Source of the DNA: Actinomycetota bacterium
GTDB taxonomy: Bacteria > Actinomycetota > Acidimicrobiia > Acidimicrobiales > GCA-2861595
Length of the DNA: 45,628 nt
Direction: 5' to 3'
Assembly (NCBI GenBank): GCA_002861595.1
Contig: PJQG01000019.1
Coordinates: 2,184 to 47,811 of the forward strand
In this document: positions 7,644 to 16,398 of the stretch, in pieces
Layout of the letters: every line of letters begins with the position of its first letter
Numbering within the stretch: position 1 is the first letter of the stretch
Translations under genes and position numbers: made by a program
Notes under the pieces: generated by a model
What the model saw: only the letters and a program-made list of their open reading frames with translations
The model's database searches: none
Told to the model about the DNA's origin: nothing

Positions 7644-8816
7644 ATGGAGTTCCGGCGCATCGGCGGCCTGCCGCCCTATGTCTTCACCGTCATCAACGAC
7701 CTGAAGACCGAGGCCCGCCGCGCCGGCGATGACGTCATCGACCTCGGGTTCGGCAATCCCGACATTCCCTCGCCCGACGTGGCCGTGGAGAAGCTGGTCG
7801 AGACGGCCCGCAACCCCCGCAACCACCGCTACTCGGCGTCCAAGGGGATTCCCAAGCTGCGCCGGGCGGTGGCCGATCTGTACCTGCGCCGCTTCGGCGT
7901 GGAGCTCGATGCCGACCGCGAGGTGGTCACCACCATCGGCGCCAAGGAGGGCCTGTCCCACCTGATGTGGGTGCTGCTCGGGCCCGGCGACTCCGCCTTC
8001 GTGCCCGCCCCCTCGTATCCCATCCACCTGTACGCGCCGCTTTTCGCCGGGGCCGAGGTGCAGCAGATCCGCGTGGGCCCCGACGAGGACTACTTCTCCA
8101 ACCTCCTCCAGGCGTGGGAGAGCCAGTGGCCCAAACCCCGCGTCATCCTCCTGTCGTTCCCCCACAACCCGACCACCAGCTGTGTGGACGTGGCGTGGAT
8201 GACCCGCATCGTCGAGTTCGCCCTCGAGCACGACGTCGTCCTCGTCCATGACTTCGCCTACTCCGACACCGCTTTCGATGGCTACCAGCCCCCTTCCATC
8301 CTCCAGGTCCCGCGGGCCAAGGAGGTGGCGGTGGAGTTGTACACCCTCACGAAGTCGTTCTCGATGGCCGGCTGGCGGGTAGGCTTCCTCGTCGGCAACG
8401 CTGCGGTCGTCCAGGCACTGACCAAGCTGAAGAGCTACCTCGATTACGGCACCTTCCAGCCGATCCAGATCGCCGCCGTCGTGGCCATGAACGAGGCGTC
8501 GGGCTATCCCAAGGTCGTGAACGAGATCTACCAGAGCCGCCGCGATGCCCTGGTGGACGGCCTCAACCGCATCGGCTGGCAGATGGACTCGCCCCAGGCG
8601 ACCATGTTCGTCTGGGCGCCCATCCCCGAGCCCTACCAGGAGCTCGGCAGCCTGGAGTTCGCCAAGCTGCTGGTGCGCGAGGGCAAGGTGGCGACCTCGC
8701 CCGGCATGGGGTTCGGGCCCGGCGGCGAGGGCTACGTCCGCTTCGCCCTCATCGAGAACGAGCAGCGCATCGGGCAGGCCGTGCGCACGCTGCGCCGGGC
8801 GCTGCCCAAGCTCTGA
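7644..8816 (+). CDS. PLP-dependent aminotransferase, AlaC/LL-DAP aminotransferase-like
   Basis: Class I/II (fold type I) aminotransferase of 390 residues. The opening RRIGGLPPYVFTVINDLK and GFGNPDIPSP are typical of the AlaC (YfdZ) glutamate-pyruvate aminotransferases. The PLP lysine is K237 in TLTKSFSMAGWRVGF. Other family residues are SFPHNPTT (cofactor Asn), HDFAYSDTAFDG (cofactor Asp and Tyr), and a C-terminal Arg in EGYVRFALIENEQR that binds the alpha-carboxylate. The likely reaction is pyruvate plus glutamate to alanine plus 2-oxoglutarate; other amino acids are possible. The following ACT-domain protein suggests a link to amino-acid sensing. The start is fixed by the leaderless -10 box. 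Confidence 0.88.
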   Translation: MEFRRIGGLPPYVFTVINDLKTEARRAGDDVIDLGFGNPDIPSPDVAVEKLVETARNPRNHRYSASKGIPKLRRAVADLYLRRFGVELDADREVVTTIGAKEGLSHLMWVLLGPGDSAFVPAPSYPIHLYAPLFAGAEVQQIRVGPDEDYFSNLLQAWESQWPKPRVILLSFPHNPTTSCVDVAWMTRIVEFALEHDVVLVHDFAYSDTAFDGYQPPSILQVPRAKEVAVELYTLTKSFSMAGWRVGFLVGNAAVVQALTKLKSYLDYGTFQPIQIAAVVAMNEASGYPKVVNEIYQSRRDALVDGLNRIGWQMDSPQATMFVWAPIPEPYQELGSLEFAKLLVREGKVATSPGMGFGPGGEGYVRFALIENEQRIGQAVRTLRRALPKL

Positions 8817-8874
8817 ACGGCTCCAGCGCGCCTTCGCACGCCGGGAACGGCGCCGGCGTCCTACCCTGGGTGTT

Positions 8875-9534
8875 GTGACGATCTACGTCGTGCGCGTCTG
8901 GGTGCCTGACCGGCCCGGGGCGCTGGGCGCCGTGGCCAGCCGGATCGGCGCCGTCCGGGGCGATCTCGTCGGCATCGACATCCTCGAGCGGGGCGGCGGC
9001 CGGGCCATCGACGAGCTCGTCGTCGACCTCCCTGCCGATGACCTGGTCCCGCTCCTCGTGGCCGAGATGGGCCAAGTCGACGGTGTCGACGTGGAGGACG
9101 TGCGCCCCGCCCCGGGGTTCGTCCACGATCCCCGCCTCGATGCGCTGGAGACGGCGGCCGTGCTCGTTGAGCAGCCGTCGGTGGAGAGGCTCCTGGCCGT
9201 GCTGGCCGAGCGGGCTCGTGCCGACTTCGAGGCCGACTGGGCCGTGGTCGTGGACCTCGTGTCGGCCCGATCCGTGGCCAGCGCCGGTACGGCTCCTGCC
9301 GCCAGGTGGCTGGAGGCGTTCCTGGAGGGCGCCGGTTCCTCGGCGGCCCTGTCGAGTGGCAACGGGGGGCCCGACGACCTGGCCTGGGCGGCTCTCGCCC
9401 CGGGGGAGCTCAGCGTCGTACTGGGCCGAGTCGGTCGCCCGCTGCGGGCCCGGGAACGCCGGCAGCTCGTCGCCCTGGCCCGCGTCGCCGAGTCCCGGCG
9501 GGGCGAGCTGGCGTCACGCATGTCGTCGCTCTAG
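8875..9534 (+). CDS. ACT-domain protein
   Basis: GTG 8875 gives 219 residues. Residues 1-75 form an ACT domain: TIYVVRVWVPDRPGALGAVASRIGAVRGDLVGIDILE, quoted as two parts (strand with DRPGALG, helix ASRIGAV), the classic amino-acid-binding fold. The remainder, including a VLVEQPSVERLLAVLAERAR helix and AVVVDLVSARSVA strand, resembles a GAF-like sensor half but I cannot be sure. A TACCCT at 8862-8867, seven bases before GTG, suggests a leaderless message. No catalytic domain is attached, so the protein is likely a regulator or sensor of amino-acid levels, consistent with the neighbouring aminotransferase. Confidence 0.75.
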   Translation: MTIYVVRVWVPDRPGALGAVASRIGAVRGDLVGIDILERGGGRAIDELVVDLPADDLVPLLVAEMGQVDGVDVEDVRPAPGFVHDPRLDALETAAVLVEQPSVERLLAVLAERARADFEADWAVVVDLVSARSVASAGTAPAARWLEAFLEGAGSSAALSSGNGGPDDLAWAALAPGELSVVLGRVGRPLRARERRQLVALARVAESRRGELASRMSSL

Positions 9535-9550
9535 CCCCCTCCCCACGTCT

Positions 9551-9587
9551 GAGGACATACCACCCGGAATCCGGGTGCTATGTCCTC
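9551..9587. terminator. Bidirectional hairpin between convergent genes
   Basis: Arms 9551-9568 and 9570-9587 pair over 17 of 18 positions (one C-C mismatch at 9560/9578). It lies midway between the ACT gene (stop 9534) and the convergent FtsH-like gene (stop 9610), so it can serve both transcripts. The long loopless form would open to a small loop in RNA. Confidence 0.7.
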
Positions 9588-9609
9588 CAGATCTGGAGCG
9601 GCCGTCGGC

Positions 9610-11205
9610 TCAGCTGGCGCGGATCTGGTGGACGGAGGCCAGCCGCTCCTCGGCGGGATCGAGGCGGGCCACCTGGGCCAGCTGCCCGGCGGTGAGCGTC
9701 TCGTACTGGGCCAGGGCGTTGGCCACCTCGAGGAAGGCGCTCTGGTGGTCCGAGAGGATCGAGATCGCGGCCTGCTCGGCCTTGGCCACGAGCTCGCGGA
9801 CCTCGTGGCCGCCGGCGCTGCCCTCCACGTAGGGGGACCCGCCGTCGCGACGGGTGCCCGCCAGCTCGAAGCGCCCGGTCATGGCCGAGTGCTCCACCAT
9901 GCGCCGGGCCAGGCCGGCGGCATGGGCCAGGTCGTCCTCGGCCCGGGTGCTGGGCTCGCCGAAGGTGTTCATCTCGGCCGCCCGTCCGCCCAGGAGGACG
10001 ATGAGATGGGCCATGAGCTCGCGTTTGGTGAACACACCCTCGACGGGGGCCGTCCAGACCGACTTGTCGAAGGCTCCCGACCGGCTGATGATCGAGACGC
10101 GCGCCGGCGGTCGCATGCCCTTGACCAGCAGGGACAGCATGGCGTGGCCGGCCTCGTGCACGGCGATCAGCTCCCGCTCGTCGTCGCTTATCAGGCGGGA
10201 GTTGCGCAGGCCGGCCAGCACCCGGTCGGCGGCCTCGTCCACGTCGGGCTGGGAGATGTAGCGCTGGTGACGGCGGGCAGCCAGCAGGGCAGCCTCGTTG
10301 ACGATGTTGGCCAGCTCGGCGGGGCTGAGCCCGGCGGTGTTCTCGGCCAGCTCGGCCCAGTCCACGTCCTGGGTGAAGGGCCGCTTGGCCGCGTGGAGCA
10401 TGAGGATCCGCTCCCGGCCGGCCAGGTCGGGACGGTCCACCTGGATGCGGCGGTCGAAGCGGCCCGGGCGCAGGAGGGCGGGGTCGATCAGCTCGATGCG
10501 GTTGGTGGCCCCGAGCAGGAGCACGCCGGCGGCGGCGGCGAAGCCGTCGAGCTCCACGAGGAGCTGGTTGAGGGTGTGGTCGAACTCGCGGGCGCCGCCG
10601 GCGTCGCCGTTGCGAGCCCGGCCGATGGCGTCCAGCTCGTCGATGAACACGATGGACGGGGCGTGCTTCTTGGCCTCCAGGAACAGCTCACGCACGCGGG
10701 AGGCGCCGATGCCCACGTACTTCTCGACGAAGCTGGCCGCCGAGACGTAGAAGAAGGGCCGGCCCGTCTCGCCCGCCAGGGCCCGGGCCAGCAGCGTCTT
10801 GCCGCAGCCCGGGAGCCCGTGGAGCAGGATGCCCCGGGGCAGCTCCGCGCCGAGGGCCCGGAAGCGGTCGGGGTAGGTGAGGTAGTCGGCGACCTCCCGC
10901 AGCTCGGCGATGGCGTCCTCCAGCCCGGCCACGTCGGCGAAGGTGACCCGGGGCTGTTCGGCGGCCACGCCGATCTTCGGCCGGGGCGAGATGCCATCGG
11001 GCGTGGAGGCCCCCTCGCTGTCGGGCGCGCTGTTGGGGTCGTTGGGGTCATAGGCCGGCGGCGGGTCGTGGCGGGCGGCCGCCGCGAAGGACTTGGAGTC
11101 CCGGTTGGGGGCGGTGAGGCGGTAGGCCAGCAGGGTCACCCCGAAGATCACCCCCGCGGCGAGCAGGAACTGCAGGCTCAAGATGGTTTCCACCACTCCA
11201 GGCAC
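9610..11205 (-). CDS. Short FtsH-like AAA+ metalloprotease with one membrane segment
   Basis: FtsH family (AAA+ ATPase plus peptidase M41), 531 residues. Only one N-terminal membrane helix (LQFLLAAGVIFGVTLLAYRL) is present, followed by a charged linker and the ATPase. The roughly 70-residue external domain and the second helix of normal FtsH are missing. Walker A is GLPGCGKT instead of the usual GPPGTGKT, the pore motif is KYVGIGA, Walker B is IVFIDELDAIG and the second region of homology ends RPGRFDRRI. The zinc motif HEAGH lies at residues 350-354 with the downstream Asp in STRAEDDLAHAAG, so it should be an active protease. A canonical FtsH is encoded at 21856-23727, making this a diverged paralogue. 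Start GTG 11205 follows a GGGGAG. Confidence 0.88.
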   Translation of the reverse strand: MPGVVETILSLQFLLAAGVIFGVTLLAYRLTAPNRDSKSFAAAARHDPPPAYDPNDPNSAPDSEGASTPDGISPRPKIGVAAEQPRVTFADVAGLEDAIAELREVADYLTYPDRFRALGAELPRGILLHGLPGCGKTLLARALAGETGRPFFYVSAASFVEKYVGIGASRVRELFLEAKKHAPSIVFIDELDAIGRARNGDAGGAREFDHTLNQLLVELDGFAAAAGVLLLGATNRIELIDPALLRPGRFDRRIQVDRPDLAGRERILMLHAAKRPFTQDVDWAELAENTAGLSPAELANIVNEAALLAARRHQRYISQPDVDEAADRVLAGLRNSRLISDDERELIAVHEAGHAMLSLLVKGMRPPARVSIISRSGAFDKSVWTAPVEGVFTKRELMAHLIVLLGGRAAEMNTFGEPSTRAEDDLAHAAGLARRMVEHSAMTGRFELAGTRRDGGSPYVEGSAGGHEVRELVAKAEQAAISILSDHQSAFLEVANALAQYETLTAGQLAQVARLDPAEERLASVHQIRAS

Positions 11206-11323
11206 GGCGACTCCCCAGGTTCTTCTCGTCCGACGGCCAGACGAAAGTGCAGGTCAGCGTAACCAACTGGTGTGAACGGCGCCCGTGCGAGGTCACAGTC
11301 GTGGACTTTCTCGGGCAAAACCC

Positions 11324-11353
11324 TTGACACCGCTGTAATTCCAATGTTGTAAT
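11324..11353 (+). promoter_or_regulatory. Sigma-70 promoter of nrdJ
   Basis: TTGACA (11324-11329, perfect) and TGTAAT (11348-11353) are 18 bases apart. This is the best -35/-10 pair in the window. The transcript would start near 11360 and have a leader of about 107 bases. Confidence 0.7.
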
Positions 11354-11355
11354 CG

Positions 11356-11402
11356 GCCCCGCATCTCGTGGTGCCTCCCCCAATGACCACCACATGTTGT
11401 GG
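11356..11402 (+). promoter_or_regulatory. Two NrdR-box-like sites overlapping the nrdJ transcription start
   Basis: The site at 11387-11402 (CCACCACATGTTGTGG) matches the NrdR consensus ACACWATATATWGTGT at 11 of 16 positions and is a near palindrome that extends to 11386-11403. A weaker site at 11356-11371 matches at 8 of 16. Their starts are 31 bases apart, the spacing typical of paired NrdR boxes. Both lie just after the -10 box, as expected for repression of ribonucleotide reductase. The nrdR gene itself is not in the window. Confidence 0.45.
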
Positions 11403-11466
11403 TTTGCTGCGAGCGCCACGCCCCCTGATGCCCGACCGAACTCAAGGAAAGAGGAGGCTCCGAGCT

Positions 11467-14400
11467 ATGGCCATGGCCCCGGAACGCATGGGAATCGGCA
11501 TCCGCCGCCACTTCACCACCGAGGGGATCGACCCCTACGACGAGGTGACCTGGGAGCGCCGCGATGCCCGCATCACCAACTTCCGGGACGGCACGGTGGC
11601 CTTCGAGCAGCTGGGCGTGGAGGTTCCCTCCACCTGGAGCGTGAACGCCACCAACATCCTGGCCCAGAAGTACTTCCGCGGGCAGCTGGGCACGCCGGAG
11701 CGGGAGTGGTCGCTCAAGCAGGTGGCCGACCGGGTGGTGGACAGCATCACCGGCTGGGGCGCCAAGGACGGCTACTTCGTCGACGCCGAGGAGGCCCGGG
11801 CCTTCAGCGCCGAGCTCAAGTACCTCATCGTGAACCAGCGGGCCGCGTTCAACTCACCGGTGTGGTTCAACATCGGGGTCGAGGGCCGGCCTCGGCAGTC
11901 GAGCGCGTGCTTCATCCTCTCAGTGGACGACTCCATGAGCTCCATCCTCAACTGGTACGTCGAGGAGGGCACGATCTTCAAGGGTGGTTCCGGCTCAGGG
12001 GTGAACCTGAGCAAGATCCGCTCGTCGAAGGAGCGGCTCACCGGCGGTGGCATCCCGTCAGGTCCGGTGAGCTTCATGCGCGGCGCCGACGCGTCGGCCG
12101 GCACCATCCGAAGCGGGGGAGTGACCCGAAGGGCGGCGAAGATGGTCATCCTCAACGCCGACCATCCCGACATCGAGGACTTCATCTGGTGCAAGGCCCA
12201 TGAGGAGCGCAAGGCGCGGGCGCTTCGTGAAGCCGGCTTCGACATGGACCTCGACGGCAAGGACAGCCACTCGATCCAGTACCAGAACGCCAACAACTCT
12301 GTGCGGCTGACCGACGAGTTCATGCGGGCCGTTGTGGACGACGGCGACTGGCACCTCAGGGCGGTCACGACGGGCGAGGTGGTGGAGACGGTCAAGGCCC
12401 GCAACCTCTTCCGCCAGATCGCCAAGGCGGCCTGGGAGTGCGCTGACCCGGGCGTTCAGTACGACACCACGATCAACCGCTGGCACACGCTGCACGCCAG
12501 CGGCCGGATCAACGGGTCGAACCCCTGCTTTCCTGGTGACGCGCGCGTGCACACGGACCATGGGCTCGTCCGCTTCGATGAGCTGCTCCGCCGTGCGCAG
12601 GACGGCCAGACATTCGGCATCTACACCCACGACGCAACCAACTCGGAAGCACCGGCCAAGCGAGTCGAGATCACCTCCCCGGAGGCGTTCATGATCACCG
12701 GGGTCAACGAGATCGTGCGTTTGCGCTTCGACAGCGGTGCTGAGCTGCGGTGCACGCCCAACCACAGGATCTTCACCACCAATCAGGGCTGGGTCGAGGC
12801 GAAGGATCTCACCTCAGCACATGTCGTCCAGGTCCTGGACGTTGCGGCTCCGGCCGTGAACGCCCACTTCAGCTTCCCCGTCTCCACCGACGTTGCCGAT
12901 TACCGCCGGAAGGGCGACCAGGCCAAGGTCCGGCTGCCCGAGAAGTGGACTGACGAGTTCGCCCACTACCTGGGTTGGCTCGTCGGCGACGGCTGCATCG
13001 CGTCCAGCAACGTCGCCAGCACGATCTACGGGAGCCCGGGTGACCGTGAGCACGTCTTGCCCCGGCATCTCGAGTTGCTCACCGAGATCTGCGACGGAGA
13101 CGCGCCGAAGCCCAGCGTCCAAGGGAACGGCGCGCACCAGCTCCGCCTCGGCAGGGGACTCGCCGTTCGTTTCCTCGAAGCGCTCGGCATCCGCCACGCC
13201 AAGGGACCTGAGAAGACGCTCCCGTGGGCGGTGGAGCAGGCGCCCCCCGACATCGCCGCGGCCTTTCTCCGGGGGCTGTTCGATGCCGAGGGCTGCGTCT
13301 ACGACGGGGACAAGTCCCGCTACGTCGGCCTCGGCTCAGCGTCGCACGAGCTTCTTCGCGGCGTCCAGCGGCTGCTCTCCACGTTCGGCATCTTCAGCCG
13401 CATCTCTGCGACGAGGAAGGATGAACAAGAGGGGTTTACCCACGTCCGCAAGGACGGCACCTTCGTGATCTCTGCCGGCAGCGCCGTCTACGACCTGCGG
13501 GTTGCGGGCCCCTCGATCCGCGCCTTCGCCGGCCTGATCGGTTTCACCCTTCCGGCAAAGGCAGAGAAGCTCCAGTCGCTGCTGGCTGCAAACGAGTTCT
13601 CCAAGAAGGACCCGACGGTCCGCCTGGTCGAGCGGGTCGAGGATGGCGTGGAGCTGACCTACAACCTCACCGAGCCTCGCAACCACTCCTACGTCGTAGA
13701 CGGGACCGTGGTCTCCAACTGCAGTGAGTACCTCAGCGTGGACAACAGCGCTTGCAACCTGGCCAGCATCAACCTTCTCCGTTACCTCGATGAGGAGGGC
13801 AACTTCGACGTCGAGGGGTTCAGGCGAAGCGTGGAGGTGCTCTTCACCGCCCAGGAGATCCTGGTCGGCATGTCGGACTACCCGACGGAGAAGATCGCGG
13901 AGAACACCCGCCGCTTCCGCCAGCTGGGTTTGGGCTACGCCAACCTGGGCGCCCTCCTGATGGCCCAGGGCCTGGCCTACGACTCCGATGAGGGGCGTCA
14001 GTGGGCGGCGGCCATCACCGCGCTCATGACCGGTCACGCCTATGCCACCTCCGCCCGGACTGCGGCCCGGATGGGGCCATTCGCCGGCTACCACGAGAAC
14101 GCGGAGCACATGTTGCGCGTGCTCCGGATGCACCGTGAGGAGGTGTCGAAGATCGACGAGGAGCAGGTGCCGACCGAGCTGTTGTCCGCGGCCCAGGAGG
14201 CATGGGACGACGCGGTGGAGACAGGGGAGCGCTACGGCGTCCGTAACTCACAAGCGACCGTTCTCGCACCTACTGGGACCATCTCCTTCTTGCTCGACTG
14301 CGACACGACGGGCGTGGAGCCTGACCTCGCGCTTGTCAAGGCCAAGAAGCTGGTCGGCGGGGGCAACATGTCCATCGTCAACCAGACGGTCCCACGGGCA

Positions 14401-15477
14401 CTGAGGAAGCTCGGCTACTCGCCGGAGGAGATCGGCGTCATCGTCGCCTACATCGATGAGCACAAGACGATCGTCGGGGCGCCGGCATTGAAGGCTGAGC
14501 ACCTTTCCGTCTTCGCCTGCTCGATGGGCGACAACACCATCCATCATTTCGGGCATGTGCGGATGATGGCGGCAGTACAGCCGTTCATCTCGGGCGCCGT
14601 GTCCAAGACCGCGAACGCTCCAGAGGAGTCGACCGTCGAGGACATCGAGAACGTCTACATGGAGGCCTGGCGTCTCGGGGTGAAGGCCCTGGCCGTCTAT
14701 CGGGACAACTGCAAGGTGGCCCAGCCGCTGGCAACGGTGAAGAAGGGCAGCGCCTCGGACGGGTCACCCGGCTCGGAGGCCGAGGCCCACGACGCCGAGC
14801 TCGCCGTCAAGGTCGCCGAGCTGGAGAAGGCGCTCAACCGCCAAACCGTGGTCGTGAAGCAGCCCATCCGAGAGCGCCTTCCCCGCCGGCGCACGTCGAG
14901 CACGTTCGCCTTTCGGGTGGCCGACTGCGAGGGCTACGTCACCGTCGGTCAGTACGAGGACGGCCGCCCGGGCGAGGTCTTCATGAAGGTCTCCAAGCAG
15001 GGCTCCACCCTGGCGGGGATCATGGACGCCTTCTCCATCTCGGTGTCGCTCGGGCTCCAGCACGGCGTGCCGCTGAAGACCTACGTGCAGAAGTTCTGCA
15101 GCATGCGCTTCGAGCCGGCTGGCATGACCGACGACGCCGACCTGCGCATCGCCACCTCGCTGGTCGACTACATCTTCCGCCGGCTGGCTGTCGACTACCT
15201 CCCCTACGAGGAGCGGGTCGAACTCGGCATCCTTGCCACCGGCGAACGCGTGCAGCCCACGCTGCCCGGCGTCGAGGAGGAAGCCACCCCCTCGGCCGGC
15301 GTGGTGGAGGCGCACCGGGCTCCGGCGCCCGAGCCTGGCGAGCACGGGCCTGCTGCGGCAGCGCCGGCGGCGGCAGCCAAGGACGCGCCGTACTGCTACT
15401 CGTGCGGCAACGTCATGATGCGGGCTGGCTCCTGCTACGCCTGCCCCAGTTGCGGGACAACCAGCGGCTGCAGTTGA
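11467..15477 (+). CDS. nrdJ: Adenosylcobalamin-dependent (class II) ribonucleotide reductase NrdJ, intein-containing
   Basis: Makes deoxyribonucleotides from ribonucleotides using a B12-generated thiyl radical. The precursor is 1336 residues: N-extein 1-353, intein 354-751, C-extein 752-1336, so the spliced enzyme is about 938 residues, normal for NrdJ. Active-site parts are SSACFILSVDDSM (first redox Cys), the N-x-C-x-E radical triad rebuilt by splicing (NP joined to CSEYLSV), DNSACNLASINLL (second redox Cys) and APTGTISF (phosphate loop). The C-terminus has a Cys-rich zinc module (YCYSCGN ... CYACPSCGTTSGCS) that re-reduces the active site. No ATP-cone is seen at the N-terminus. ATG 11467 follows AGAGGAGG. 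Regulation by NrdR is suggested by the promoter; no cobalamin riboswitch fits in the short leader. Confidence 0.95.
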   Translation: MAMAPERMGIGIRRHFTTEGIDPYDEVTWERRDARITNFRDGTVAFEQLGVEVPSTWSVNATNILAQKYFRGQLGTPEREWSLKQVADRVVDSITGWGAKDGYFVDAEEARAFSAELKYLIVNQRAAFNSPVWFNIGVEGRPRQSSACFILSVDDSMSSILNWYVEEGTIFKGGSGSGVNLSKIRSSKERLTGGGIPSGPVSFMRGADASAGTIRSGGVTRRAAKMVILNADHPDIEDFIWCKAHEERKARALREAGFDMDLDGKDSHSIQYQNANNSVRLTDEFMRAVVDDGDWHLRAVTTGEVVETVKARNLFRQIAKAAWECADPGVQYDTTINRWHTLHASGRINGSNPCFPGDARVHTDHGLVRFDELLRRAQDGQTFGIYTHDATNSEAPAKRVEITSPEAFMITGVNEIVRLRFDSGAELRCTPNHRIFTTNQGWVEAKDLTSAHVVQVLDVAAPAVNAHFSFPVSTDVADYRRKGDQAKVRLPEKWTDEFAHYLGWLVGDGCIASSNVASTIYGSPGDREHVLPRHLELLTEICDGDAPKPSVQGNGAHQLRLGRGLAVRFLEALGIRHAKGPEKTLPWAVEQAPPDIAAAFLRGLFDAEGCVYDGDKSRYVGLGSASHELLRGVQRLLSTFGIFSRISATRKDEQEGFTHVRKDGTFVISAGSAVYDLRVAGPSIRAFAGLIGFTLPAKAEKLQSLLAANEFSKKDPTVRLVERVEDGVELTYNLTEPRNHSYVVDGTVVSNCSEYLSVDNSACNLASINLLRYLDEEGNFDVEGFRRSVEVLFTAQEILVGMSDYPTEKIAENTRRFRQLGLGYANLGALLMAQGLAYDSDEGRQWAAAITALMTGHAYATSARTAARMGPFAGYHENAEHMLRVLRMHREEVSKIDEEQVPTELLSAAQEAWDDAVETGERYGVRNSQATVLAPTGTISFLLDCDTTGVEPDLALVKAKKLVGGGNMSIVNQTVPRALRKLGYSPEEIGVIVAYIDEHKTIVGAPALKAEHLSVFACSMGDNTIHHFGHVRMMAAVQPFISGAVSKTANAPEESTVEDIENVYMEAWRLGVKALAVYRDNCKVAQPLATVKKGSASDGSPGSEAEAHDAELAVKVAELEKALNRQTVVVKQPIRERLPRRRTSSTFAFRVADCEGYVTVGQYEDGRPGEVFMKVSKQGSTLAGIMDAFSISVSLGLQHGVPLKTYVQKFCSMRFEPAGMTDDADLRIATSLVDYIFRRLAVDYLPYEERVELGILATGERVQPTLPGVEEEATPSAGVVEAHRAPAPEPGEHGPAAAAPAAAAKDAPYCYSCGNVMMRAGSCYACPSCGTTSGCS
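12526..13719 (+). mobile_element. Intein with LAGLIDADG homing endonuclease inside NrdJ
   Basis: The 398-residue insert begins at Cys354 (CFPGDARVHTDHG, block A) and ends at Asn751 (TVVSN), followed by Cys752. Block B is ELRCTPNHRIFT with the TxxH motif; block F is TYNLTEPRNHSYV; block G is DGTVVSN followed by Cys. The penultimate residue is Ser instead of the usual His. The two endonuclease helices are YLGWLVGDGC and FLRGLFDAEGC, each with its acidic residue. All motifs needed for splicing and for DNA cutting are present, so the element may still home. The insertion lies at NP-C-SE, directly before the thiyl-radical cysteine of the host enzyme. Confidence 0.95.
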
Positions 15478-15803
15478 TCGAGACGCATCGGAGCTGGGAT
15501 GAGTGGGTTGCTCTGCAAGGCTCGGCGTCAAGCCCCGGACGCGCACTGACGGCCGCGACCTCGGCGTCCTCAGCCATGTACCAGTCGGGTACCGACGTTC
15601 CTGGGAGCATCTACGTGAAGATCGAACCGCCAGCCGGAGCGAGCTGGGGGATTCGCGATCGGCCCTCGAGGGCGGTGCGGAACGCCTGTTGAGGCGCTGT
15701 GTCCGGCGGCGGCGTGCCGGCCACAGGAGCACGCTCCTCAGATCCTTCGCGGCGCGCCTCAGAACCGCGACTTGTTGGGGATCTGTGCCATCGTCAACAC
15801 GGC
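15478..15803. other. Non-coding stretch after nrdJ
   Basis: No frame with convincing codon use or domain content. Short open frames on either strand have mixed third positions. I see no clear terminator; a GTACC-AGTCGG-GTACC repeat near 15580-15600 is the only notable structure. Confidence 0.4.
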
Positions 15804-15914
15804 ATGCGAATCGTCATCAGCGAGTTCATCAGCCTCGACGGTGTGGTGCAGGCTCCCGGCGGCCCCGACGAGGACACGGACGGGGGCTTACCAGCGGGCG
15901 CGCTAGACGGGTGA
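15804..15914 (+). pseudogene. N-terminal remnant of a dihydrofolate reductase-family (RibD-like) protein
   Basis: ATG 15804 opens with RIVISEFISLDGVVQAPGGP, the first strand and loop of the actinobacterial DHFR/RibD C-terminal family, followed by DEDTDGG. The frame ends after 36 codons at TGA 15912. Normal members have about 190 residues, and the expected continuation is not found in other frames downstream. This is a decayed fragment, not a functional gene. Confidence 0.6.
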
Positions 15915-16038
15915 CCATGGCTGAAGAACCCCGCCCGCCGCTCGCCTCGGACGCGTGCCGAACGGGGCTGTCCGGGAGCGCGACCACTCCGCTGCGAATC
16001 TCCGTGCGGCGGCACTCGTCGTCCGCTGTACTGGGGTC

Positions 16039-16398
16039 ATGTTCGCCGAGACCCCACATCCGCCCTACACCGCCGTGATCTTCTCTTCGCGGCGTACCGC
16101 TCAAGACGAAGCCGAGTACCGCGTCGTCTCTCAGCGAATGGAGCAACTGGCGGCTACGCAGCCGGGCTACCTCGGGATCGAGGCCGCACGCGATCCTCAG
16201 AACGGATTCGGCGTCACCGTCTCGTACTGGACAACGGAGGACGCCGCGAGATCCTGGAAGCGGGTTGCAGAGCACCTCGAGGCGCAACGGCTGGGGGCAA
16301 CCAGATGGTACGAGGCCTACCAAGTCCGCATCGCCTCAGTTACCCGAACGTACGCGCGCCGCACCAACCAAGAGGATGGCCGCTCTCGTCCCGCCTGA
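16039..16398 (+). CDS. ABM-family (antibiotic biosynthesis monooxygenase-like) protein
   Basis: 119 residues. The pattern YTAVIFSSRRT, QLAATQPGYLGIEAARDP, FGVTVSYWTTEDAARSWKR and a final YQVRIASVTRTY strand matches the small dimeric alpha/beta-barrel ABM domain (YqjZ-like). Such proteins act as cofactor-free monooxygenases, haem-degrading enzymes or have unknown roles; the catalytic group is not evident. ATG 16039 is chosen because the family fold begins there and a TGTACT lies six bases upstream, suggesting a leaderless message. Upstream codons in the same frame are not conserved-looking. It stands alone between a gene remnant and a convergent MBL gene. Confidence 0.75.
   Translation: MFAETPHPPYTAVIFSSRRTAQDEAEYRVVSQRMEQLAATQPGYLGIEAARDPQNGFGVTVSYWTTEDAARSWKRVAEHLEAQRLGATRWYEAYQVRIASVTRTYARRTNQEDGRSRPA

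Noticed and set aside
11354-11466. Cobalamin riboswitch upstream of the B12-dependent reductase
   Set aside because: The leader is only about 107 bases and lacks the B12-box; the NrdR-like boxes explain the region better.
15402-15692. Plus-strand ORF of 96 codons overlapping the nrdJ end
   Set aside because: First third overlaps the nrdJ zinc module in another frame and the rest has poor codon bias and no family.
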